This document shows positions 1 to 5,016 of a stretch of 5,188 bases of DNA, one piece after another (position 1 is the first letter of the stretch; each line of letters begins with the position of its first letter). The stretch comes from an uncultured Blautia sp. GTDB lineage: Bacteria; Bacillota; Clostridia; Lachnospirales; Lachnospiraceae. Under the pieces are notes generated by a model. It did no database searches, was not told the DNA's origin, and worked only from the letters and a program-made list of their open reading frames with translations. The translations under genes were made by a program, and so were the position numbers. The stretch lies in NCBI GenBank assembly GCA_900543715.1, contig UQSX01000141.1, positions 1 to 5,188 of the forward strand, given 5' to 3'.

Positions 1-794
1 AAAACAAGGCCTATTATGGAAATAATCACTGGATCATCAAAAGAAATATCGCCATTCTAGCGGATTCACTGAAGCGGGCATTTGTAATACGAAATGATGA
101 TCAAGTCAGCAGATCAGAAACAGGCCGGCTTGTGCCCAACAGACTGTGGAAGATCGGAAGAACCGATGACGACAAGTTATTTAACCGAAGGAAAAAGTCT
201 GAAGACTCTGAGTTTGTTATAGATGTGCTTTTGGATTCCAGCGGTTCCCAGGCTGGCAGACAGGCACAGGTAGCGGCCCAGGGCTATATCATCAGTGAGG
301 CGTTAAGCGAAGCCGGAATCCCTCACCGGGTGTCCGGATACTGTGCTTTCTGGGGCTACACAGTACTCCAGAGATTTCGGAATTACAATGATCCCAAAGA
401 AGCAGATGAAAGAATCTTTCAGTTCCGGGCCTACGCAAATAACAGAGACGGCCTTGCACTAAAAACAGTCTGCTCCTCTCTCATGGAGCGTCCGGAAGAA
501 AATAAGATTTTGATTGTATTAAGCGACGGAAAACCCTGTGACATGAGCATACAACGGGCGGGAACCCTTCAGCCGGCGGTCTATGAAGGAGAAGAGGCCG
601 TGAAAGATACTGCCTATGAGGTGCGCAAAGCCAGAAATCAGGGGATATCCGTAATTGGTATTTTTGTAGGAAGCGAAGAGGAACTCTCCGTGGAAAAACG
701 GATCTATGGGAAAGATTTCGCCTATATCCGCAGTATCAGCAATTTTTCACGTATGGTCGGTACTTTTTTGCGGAGACAAATTGATATGGAATAA
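1..794 (+). CDS. NorD/CobT-like VWA-domain protein, 5' end outside window (partial)
   Basis: The reading frame is open from base 3 without a stop, giving about 263 visible residues. The first GTG in frame (132) is an internal valine, not a start, because recognisable family sequence (GRLVPNRLWKIG, then LFNRRKK) spans it and no ribosome binding site precedes it. The C-terminal VWA domain has a complete MIDAS metal-ion site: DSSGS encoded from base 234, the NNRDG aspartate at 447-449 and the LSDGKP aspartate at 525-527. This layout, with an RL..LW..G segment before the domain, matches NorD, CobT and CoxE-type proteins. In those families the VWA protein works with a MoxR-class AAA+ ATPase to insert or remodel a metal centre. 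A MoxR-like gene just upstream is therefore expected, but is not visible. The gene ends 18 bases before the next one and appears to be in its operon. The client enzyme cannot be told from the sequence. Confidence 0.85.
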   Translation, partial: NKAYYGNNHWIIKRNIAILADSLKRAFVIRNDDQVSRSETGRLVPNRLWKIGRTDDDKLFNRRKKSEDSEFVIDVLLDSSGSQAGRQAQVAAQGYIISEALSEAGIPHRVSGYCAFWGYTVLQRFRNYNDPKEADERIFQFRAYANNRDGLALKTVCSSLMERPEENKILIVLSDGKPCDMSIQRAGTLQPAVYEGEEAVKDTAYEVRKARNQGISVIGIFVGSEEELSVEKRIYGKDFAYIRSISNFSRMVGTFLRRQIDME

Positions 795-812
795 TACGAG
801 GGAGGAATCACT

Positions 813-1007
813 ATGGGAAAAATTGAGTTTGCCGATTGTATGGATCTGAGAAATCAAAAACAGATATTGGAATTAGACTGCCCCAATTGCCATGAGCCTG
901 GGGGCATCGAAGTTTTTGTAAAAGACGGAATAATTTCAGAAGATAGCGTATGCGACAGCTGCGGATACATTCTCCGTGAAGGAATGGATTTGGATGAAAT
1001 AAAGTGA
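813..1007 (+). CDS. Small four-cysteine-knuckle (zinc-ribbon-like) protein, copy 1
   Basis: This is a 64-residue cytosolic protein of unknown function. It begins at an ATG seven bases after a strong GGAGG (801-805). Two knuckles are visible, CPNC at residues 23-26 and CDSC at 47-50, spaced as in a zinc ribbon or rubredoxin-like fold. A fifth cysteine, C9, sits in an N-terminal FADC motif. The C-terminal third is acidic. No signal peptide or membrane segment is present. A related protein lies at 2627-2829, and both copies directly precede a CooC-like ATPase gene. The two copies share FADC.D.R, the two CxxC pairs, GIEVF and DSVCD. Possible roles are metal carrier or docking subunit for the ATPases, but that is inference from position and cysteine content. 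Zinc or an Fe-S cluster would both fit four cysteines. Confidence 0.82.
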   Translation: MGKIEFADCMDLRNQKQILELDCPNCHEPGGIEVFVKDGIISEDSVCDSCGYILREGMDLDEIK

Positions 1008-1029
1008 TCAATATTTATAGGAGGTTTTT

Positions 1030-1800
1030 ATGGGACATATTATCGCAATATCGGGAAAAGGAGGCGTTGGTAAAACAACGCTATGTGGCTTATTGATTCA
1101 ATATCTCTGTGAGACTGGGAAAAAACCGGTACTTGCTGTAGATGCGGATGCTAATGCAAATCTCAATGAAGTATTAGGTGTGGAAACCGGAGTGACATTA
1201 GGAGAACTTCGTGAGGAGATCGAAAGGGCGGGCGTAGATCCAAGGTATCAGATTCCCGCAGGGATGACAAAAGCCGCATATCTTGAAAGCAGGCTTGCGG
1301 ATGCTTTGACTGAGGAGGATGACTATGATTTGATGGTAATGGGAAGATCCCAGGGGCAGGGCTGCTACTGTTTTGTAAACGGAATCGTGCAGACGCAGGT
1401 TCAAAAGCTGCAGAGCCACTATCCTTATATCGTAGTGGATAATGAGGCAGGCATGGAGCATATCAGCAGAGGAATTCTCCCAAATATGGAAATTGCGATT
1501 CTGGTCAGCGACTGCTCCCGGAGAGGCGTACAGGCAGCCGGAAGGATTGCGGCATTGATGAAGGAACTGAATTTCCATCCGAAAAAGGTCGGTTTGATTG
1601 TAAACCGGGCGCCGGGAGGAAAGTTGGATGAAGGAACCCTGGAAGAGATTGAAAAGCAGAAGCTGGATCTGCTGGGAGTCGTTCCTCAGGATGAGGATGT
1701 TTACCGCTTTGACTGTGAAGGACGTCCCACCGTGCAGCTCCCCAAAGACTCTCCGGTCAGGGCAGCCTTGAAAGGAATCATAGAAAAACTGGGTATATGA
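1030..1800 (+). CDS. CooC-like ATPase 1 (nickel/metal-insertion P-loop ATPase)
   Basis: The 256-residue protein is a SIMIBI-class ATPase of the CooC/AcsF group, which uses ATP binding and dimerisation to deliver nickel to CO dehydrogenase or acetyl-CoA synthase. The deviant Walker A box SGKGGVGKTT spans residues 8-17, with signature lysine K10 and P-loop lysine K15. AVDADANANL (36-45) is the switch I region and VVDNEAGMEH (135-144) the Walker B/switch II region. The metal-binding pair GCYC puts cysteines at 112 and 114, the CxC motif characteristic of CooC. Of the three ATPases in this operon, this one has the GCYCFVN form of the motif. AGGAGG (1019-1024) lies five bases before the ATG. The gene follows the small cysteine protein by 22 bases and precedes the next ATPase by 16. 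A ParA/MinD role is unlikely because of the CxC. The actual client is unknown. Confidence 0.88.
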   Translation: MGHIIAISGKGGVGKTTLCGLLIQYLCETGKKPVLAVDADANANLNEVLGVETGVTLGELREEIERAGVDPRYQIPAGMTKAAYLESRLADALTEEDDYDLMVMGRSQGQGCYCFVNGIVQTQVQKLQSHYPYIVVDNEAGMEHISRGILPNMEIAILVSDCSRRGVQAAGRIAALMKELNFHPKKVGLIVNRAPGGKLDEGTLEEIEKQKLDLLGVVPQDEDVYRFDCEGRPTVQLPKDSPVRAALKGIIEKLGI

Positions 1801-1816
1801 GCAAAGGAGCAGATTC

Positions 1817-2587
1817 ATGAAGATTGCAGTAACTGGAAAAGGCGGTGTGGGAAAGACAACGGTGTCCGCAGTGCTGGCACGGCTGTATGCCGCAGAAGGG
1901 AAAAAGGTATTCGCTGTGGATGTAGATCCGGACGCAAATCTGGGGCTCGCCCTGGGATTTCCGGAAGAAGCACTGGAAAGTATTGTTCCCATCAGCAAGA
2001 TGCGAAGACTGATCGAAGAAAGAACAGGGGCAGACAAAAGCAATACTTTTTATAAAGTAAATCCGAAAGTAGACGACATCCCGGAAACCTATGGAAAAGA
2101 ATACAACGGTGTCCGGCTTCTGCTCCTGGGAACTGTGGAAACTGCCGGAGGTGGATGTGTCTGCCCGGAGAATGTGATGCTGAGACGGATCATCAATAAT
2201 CTGGTTCTGCACAGAGATGACATTGTCATTCTGGATATGGAAGCCGGTCTGGAACATCTGGGACGGGGGACTACGGAAGGAATGGATCAGTTTATCGTAG
2301 TGATTGAGCCGGGAGCCAGAAGTGTACAGACATACCGGAATGTAAAGAGGCTGGCAGAAGGACTGGGCGTGAAGGCTGTAAAAGTCATAGCTAACAAAAT
2401 CCGGAATGAGGAAGACGAAAAATTTGTCAGATCGAAAATTCCAAAAGAGGATTTTCTAGGCTGCATCCATTATGATGCAGAGGTCATAGAGGCAGACCGG
2501 GAAGGAACATCACCTTATGGATTCAGCAAGGCAGCTACCGATGAAATACGGCAGATCAAAGAAACCTTTGATGCTATGTCAATGTAA
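1817..2587 (+). CDS. CooC-like ATPase 2
   Basis: This is a second 256-residue CooC-family ATPase. Walker A is TGKGGVGKTT at residues 6-15 (signature K8, P-loop K13), followed by AVDVDPDANLG at 33-43. The dimer-interface metal pair is GGGCVCPEN, with cysteines at 114 and 116. Walker B/switch II is ILDMEAGLEHLGRG (138-151). The DMEAG.EH.GRG form is shared with ATPase 3, whereas ATPase 1 has DNEAGMEHISRG, so copies 2 and 3 look closer to each other there. The ATG lies seven bases after AGGAG (1805-1809) and 16 bases after the stop of ATPase 1. That spacing suggests co-translation and perhaps matched amounts. CooC proteins act as dimers, so neighbouring paralogues could form homodimers or heterodimers; the sequence does not decide this. 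Expected function is ATP-dependent metal loading of an anaerobic metalloenzyme. Confidence 0.88.
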   Translation: MKIAVTGKGGVGKTTVSAVLARLYAAEGKKVFAVDVDPDANLGLALGFPEEALESIVPISKMRRLIEERTGADKSNTFYKVNPKVDDIPETYGKEYNGVRLLLLGTVETAGGGCVCPENVMLRRIINNLVLHRDDIVILDMEAGLEHLGRGTTEGMDQFIVVIEPGARSVQTYRNVKRLAEGLGVKAVKVIANKIRNEEDEKFVRSKIPKEDFLGCIHYDAEVIEADREGTSPYGFSKAATDEIRQIKETFDAMSM

Positions 2588-2626
2588 AAGCAGTAAAGTT
2601 TTATTGCGTAGAAGGCAGGTGAAAAA

Positions 2627-2829
2627 ATGATCGCCTTTGCAGATTGCCAGGATATCCGGAAAATGGCAGTGATTAAAGAAATCGACTGTCCGAAATGCGG
2701 AGCAAAGATGGAATTGAAGTGTTTGAACGGGATAATCAGACCATAGGTGACAGCGTATGCGATCAATGCGGTTTTACAATCCCAGAAGGAGTTGTACTGG
2801 AATTGTATCTGAATGACTTGAAGAAATAA
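2627..2829 (+). pseudogene. Small four-cysteine-knuckle protein, copy 2, frameshifted
   Basis: This is a paralogue of the 64-residue protein at 813-1007, interrupted by a one-base frameshift. From the ATG at 2627 the frame reads MIAFADCQDIRK through CPKCGAK and then stops early at 2744-2746 (39 residues). Adding one A to the AAA at 2704-2706 restores KDGIEVF, then DSVCDQCG, and an end at 2827-2829. The restored product is 67 residues with C7, C21, C24, C45 and C48, aligned throughout with copy 1. The upstream AGGTGA (2617-2622) is a weaker ribosome site than those of its neighbours. The second half could also be read from an ATG at 2695, but without a ribosome site and with only one CxxC pair. 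The cause could be a real inactivating deletion or a sequencing/assembly error in a short A run. No classical slippery heptamer is present, so programmed shifting is unlikely. Confidence 0.8.
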
Positions 2830-2852
2830 AAAGATAAATAGGAGATATACAG

Positions 2853-3620
2853 ATGAAAGTAACAATATGTGGAAAAGGCGGATGCGGAAAAAGCACAATA
2901 ACCAGTCTGCTGGCTAAAGCTCTGGCCAGACGGGGGAAAGAGGTTCTGGTCATTGATTCTGATGAATCGAACTATGGACTTCACCGGCAGCTGGGTATGG
3001 AACTTCCGGGAGATTTTACTGGATATTTTGGTGGAAAAGAAAATGTATTAAATGATATGATGCTGTCAAAATTTACCCATCAGTTTTTTCAGGAAACCTG
3101 GACTTTCAAGGATATTCCAGAAAAATATTACAGTGTAAAAGATGGAGTGAAATTGATGGTCAGCGGAAAGATCCACCAGGCCAATGAAGGATGTTCCTGC
3201 GCTATGGGAACGGTCATGACACAGTTTGTTCAGAATCTGAGACTGACTGAAGACCAGTTTGCTCTTCTTGATATGGAAGCAGGGGTGGAACATTTCGGCA
3301 GGGGAATTGATAATGGCGTGGATCTGGTGCTGATGATTGTAGATCCTTCCTATGAGTCTCTGCAGCTTTCTAAAAAAATCGGAGAGCTGGCAGAAAGCAT
3401 TGAGAAACCATTTTATTATGTTTTCAATAAAGTGACCAAAGAGAATCAGGATATGATGTATGAAGCTGTATGGAAGCCGGATCAGGTTGCCGTGTGTCTT
3501 GATGCGGATTCTGATATCATGAAAGAAGGACTGTCAGGAAAAGAACTGTCAGAAAAACCGGGGGCGATTGAAAAGCTGGCAGAGTTTCTGCTTTCTCTTT
3601 CAAAGGATAAGGAGGCTTAA
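2853..3620 (+). CDS. CooC-like ATPase 3
   Basis: This third CooC-family ATPase has 255 residues. Walker A is CGKGGCGKST (residues 6-15), with signature K8, P-loop K13 and an unusual cysteine at position 11 inside the loop. It is followed by VIDSDESNYGL (33-43), unlike the DADAN/DPDAN of the other two. The metal pair EGCSC places cysteines at 114 and 116. Walker B/switch II is LLDMEAGVEHFGRG. AGGAGA (2840-2845) stands seven bases before the ATG. The gene follows the broken small cysteine gene by 23 bases and is separated from the DUF3786 gene by a single base, with the next gene's ribosome site inside its last codons, so the two are probably translationally coupled. The C and DESN differences suggest a different partner or client from copies 1 and 2. 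Role by family: ATP-driven metal-centre maturation; specific target unknown. Confidence 0.87.
   Translation: MKVTICGKGGCGKSTITSLLAKALARRGKEVLVIDSDESNYGLHRQLGMELPGDFTGYFGGKENVLNDMMLSKFTHQFFQETWTFKDIPEKYYSVKDGVKLMVSGKIHQANEGCSCAMGTVMTQFVQNLRLTEDQFALLDMEAGVEHFGRGIDNGVDLVLMIVDPSYESLQLSKKIGELAESIEKPFYYVFNKVTKENQDMMYEAVWKPDQVAVCLDADSDIMKEGLSGKELSEKPGAIEKLAEFLLSLSKDKEA
3609..3615 (+). promoter_or_regulatory. Ribosome binding site that fixes the DUF3786 start
   Basis: AAGGAGG lies six bases before the ATG at 3622 and overlaps the last codons of CooC-like ATPase 3. It selects 3622 over an in-frame ATG at 3568, which lies deep inside the ATPase gene and has no such site. The arrangement is typical of translational coupling. 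Confidence 0.8.
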
Positions 3621-3621
3621 A

Positions 3622-4263
3622 ATGCTGCAGGAAAACTATGGAAAGCATAACCTGGAAATGCAGCCCTATCATTATTATCTTTCGGAATATCAAAATATAA
3701 GTCCGGGAGATATCAGCAGTCGGTTGGAAATACCTTTTGACGAAAATACCAGACTTTTTCGGGTGAAGTTTATGGAGAGAAACTATACAGTCAGTCATCC
3801 GGATCTGGAGGTTCATTGCCTGGATGAAGAGGATAATCAGGCAGTTCTGTGTAATGATATTCATGCAAAAATACTGCTACTCCGTTATTTTACGGAAGGA
3901 GATCATATGAGTGCGACAGGAAGCCTTCTTTCCTATCGTGACCTTCCCTGGGGCGAAGTATATTACCGCCAGTTTTATGGAAGATGTATTATGAGACTGG
4001 CCAGAATGTTCGGAAATCGGCTGGATATCTTTCAAACGATTATGGAAGGATTAAAAGGAATTCCAAAAGAATATGGAGATATGGCTTATGAATTTCTATT
4101 CCTGGAAGATTTAAGGTTATGCTTCGTTTTGTGGGCAGGTGATGAGGAATTTCCATCCTCTGCACAGATTCTTTTTTCGGATAATTTTCCGGCTGCTTAT
4201 GCTGCAGAAGATGTAGCTTATATTGGAGATGTAGTGATGGATTATATGAAAAAGGTAAAATAG
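3622..4263 (+). CDS. DUF3786-type protein
   Basis: The protein has 213 residues and appears cytosolic, with no signal peptide or membrane segment. I assign it to DUF3786 from memory of the family pattern: ILLLRYF (84-90), then a TGSLLSYRDLPWGEVYYRQF block at 99-118, a glycine-containing EGLKG segment, and the C-terminal WAGDEEFPSSAQILFSDN (171-188) followed by AEDVAYIG (195-202). Function of the family is unknown. Its members occur in strict anaerobes and, as I recall, often near corrinoid or CO dehydrogenase genes. The start at 3622 is set by AAGGAGG (3609-3615); an ATG at 3568 would add 18 low-quality residues from the overlapping frame. It is the last gene of the operon, one base after CooC-like ATPase 3 and 27 bases before a terminator hairpin. 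A TorD-like chaperone was considered as an alternative and is less likely. Confidence 0.78.
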   Translation: MLQENYGKHNLEMQPYHYYLSEYQNISPGDISSRLEIPFDENTRLFRVKFMERNYTVSHPDLEVHCLDEEDNQAVLCNDIHAKILLLRYFTEGDHMSATGSLLSYRDLPWGEVYYRQFYGRCIMRLARMFGNRLDIFQTIMEGLKGIPKEYGDMAYEFLFLEDLRLCFVLWAGDEEFPSSAQILFSDNFPAAYAAEDVAYIGDVVMDYMKKVK

Positions 4264-4290
4264 AATAACACTGACAAGTGACCTTTCGTA

Positions 4291-4338
4291 AAATAAAATC
4301 AGCATAAAACCTAAATCGGTATTGTGCTGATTTTATTT
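4291..4338. terminator. Bidirectional intrinsic terminator between convergent genes
   Basis: A perfect 14-bp inverted repeat (4291-4304 with 4325-4338, AAATAAAATCAGCA against its complement) encloses a 20-base loop, part of which can pair further. It carries an A-rich left flank and a T-rich right flank, so it can end transcripts from either side. It lies 27 bases after the DUF3786 stop, and the stop codon of the opposite-strand repressor gene (4333-4335) lies within the right arm. The stem is A+T rich with a CAGC core, so strength is uncertain. Confidence 0.8.
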
Positions 4339-4689
4339 ATCATTTGTATTGAGTTGTAGTGCCAGGAGCTGCTCGGCCAGATAGTCCAGTGTGCTTAAAA
4401 GAATCTGGCGATTTTCTGGACTACAGGACTGAAACTTTCCGATGAAACGCTGAATATTCTCGTCTGTATCAGAAATTTCCGGATCGAACAGAGTATTGGC
4501 GGAAATTCCCAGACGTTTGATGAGTGGATACAGGATTTCGTAGGAAGGGTTCATTTGTCCTTTTTCAATCATCTGGACTGTTTTGATGGCCACATTGGAC
4601 TGATCGGCCAGTTCCTGTTGTGTCAGACCACAAGAAATTCTGGCAGTCCGTATACAGTTGCCCAGATATAGTAATCTGTCTTTCGGCAT
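4333..4689 (-). CDS. XRE-family helix-turn-helix regulator
   Basis: This is a 118-residue DNA-binding protein. An XRE/Cro-type helix-turn-helix covers about residues 8-65: TQQELADQ (helix 2), then the recognition helix around VAIKTVQMIEKG, then NPSYEILYPLIKRLGIS leading into LFDPE. The C-terminal half (72-118), with ENRQILLSTLDYLAEQL, is probably helical and may mediate dimerisation. The ATG at 4689 has a GAGGTGA ribosome site six bases upstream (complement of 4696-4702). The form, with PSYE..YPL.KRLGIS..LF.PE after the HTH, resembles regulators carried on Clostridia integrative elements and prophages. It is convergent with the maturation operon, shares a terminator with it, and is probably not its regulator. 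Repeats upstream (4713-4778) could be its autoregulatory operator. Ligand and targets are unknown. Confidence 0.88.
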   Translation of the reverse strand: MPKDRLLYLGNCIRTARISCGLTQQELADQSNVAIKTVQMIEKGQMNPSYEILYPLIKRLGISANTLFDPEISDTDENIQRFIGKFQSCSPENRQILLSTLDYLAEQLLALQLNTNDK

Positions 4690-4793
4690 AATTATTCACC
4701 TCACATATATTCTATCTTGCCGATTAAGGTTTTTACATAACCTTATCTTGCATATCTTATAGGCAATATTATGCCGATATAAAATGAATTTAT
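4690..4793. promoter_or_regulatory. A+T-rich intergenic region with repeated motifs, probable repressor operator/promoter
   Basis: This region holds an inverted repeat, TAAGGTT at 4725-4731 and AACCTTA at 4739-4745, with a 7-base spacer. It also holds a direct repeat TATCTTGC (4713-4720 and 4744-4751), a third TATCTT at 4753-4758, and TGCCGAT twice (4718-4724 and 4772-4778). On the + strand TTTACA (4732-4737) and TCTTAT (4755-4760), 17 bases apart, form a possible rightward promoter. On the - strand a TAGAAT-like -10 lies near 4709-4714, with no convincing -35. The dyad position just upstream of an XRE gene suggests autoregulation. This is inference from motif placement only. Confidence 0.45.
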
Positions 4794-4842
4794 AGCCCTG
4801 GTGAAAGGCCAATTAAAAAAAACGGCTTTTCACGGCAGGGCT
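4794..4842 (+). terminator. Long imperfect hairpin, possible terminator
   Basis: AGCCCTG plus GTGAAAGGCC (4794-4810) pairs with GGCTTTTCAC...CAGGGCT (4824-4842) through a 2-base bulge and one G-T-type mismatch. The loop is an A-rich AATTAAAAAAAAC. On the + strand it is followed by TTATTTGTGTTT, a moderate T tract, so it could terminate a short rightward transcript or act as a boundary element. An alternative pairing with 4854-4861 is described in the findings. Function is uncertain. Confidence 0.5.
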
Positions 4843-5016
4843 TATTTGTGTTTGCCGTTTTGCAATGGTCGAGAGCGCAGCGGTTATTCCATCCAAGCTA
4901 ACTGGTGCAGAAAAGCTATTCGGATACCCTGAGCGTGAAGCCGAAGATCGGGGCGTTCTGCCGGCCGGTGACGCTGCCGGTATCCAGTGACTCAGAATGA
5001 TGGGAGGGAAATAGAC
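4843..5016. other. Noncoding or decayed G+C-richer stretch before the phage-like gene
   Basis: No intact gene is visible here. The base composition becomes G+C-richer from about 4862, in contrast to the A+T-rich repressor promoter region. The right part appears to be the 3' end of a gene (see 4902-5000). A 41-codon frame from an ATG at 4865 lacks a ribosome site and is not convincing. The stretch also holds an imperfect inverted repeat at 4922-4985. Confidence 0.5.
4902..5000 (+). pseudogene. Possible 3' remnant of a phage-type gene
   Basis: The frame is open from just after a TAA (4899-4901) to a TGA at 4998-5000 and gives 32 residues, including DTLSVKPKIGAF and PVTLPVSSDSE. It has no start codon with a ribosome site. 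Third codon positions are mostly G or C, which is unusual for chance sequence in this window and suggests real coding ancestry. It ends one base before the ribosome site of the next gene, the spacing expected for adjacent phage structural genes. The upstream part would have been lost by recombination or broken by frameshift. No family is assigned. It could also be noncoding by chance. Confidence 0.4.

Noticed and set aside
132..794. VWA gene starting at GTG 132
   Set aside because: The frame is open upstream to base 3 with family-like sequence, and no ribosome binding site precedes 132.
1198..2043. Minus-strand 281-codon frame across CooC-like ATPases 1 and 2
   Set aside because: It is antisense to two clearly conserved ATPases, so it is a shadow frame.
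2702..2710. Programmed ribosomal frameshift in the second small cysteine gene
   Set aside because: No slippery X-XXY-YYZ heptamer is present, and no downstream stimulatory structure is obvious. A single-base deletion explains it more simply.
2515..2898. Minus-strand frames over the broken small gene and the start of ATPase 3
   Set aside because: They are antisense to recognisable coding sequence, with hydrophobic, low-information products.
1030..3620. ParA/MinD/Soj partition or NifH-type role for the three ATPases
   Set aside because: The CxC pair at residues 112-116 in all three and the metal-related neighbours point to the CooC group.
3568..3621. Earlier ATG of the DUF3786 gene at 3568
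   Set aside because: It lies inside CooC-like ATPase 3, has no ribosome site, and adds residues without family resemblance; AAGGAGG fits 3622.
3622..4263. TorD/DmsD-type molybdoenzyme chaperone for the last operon gene
   Set aside because: The GDEEFP...ILF and EDVAYIG blocks fit DUF3786 better than TorD. No molybdoenzyme is visible.
4865..4990. 41-residue ORF starting at ATG 4865
   Set aside because: It has no ribosome binding site, and its third-position pattern is weaker than that of the overlapping frame ending at 5000.
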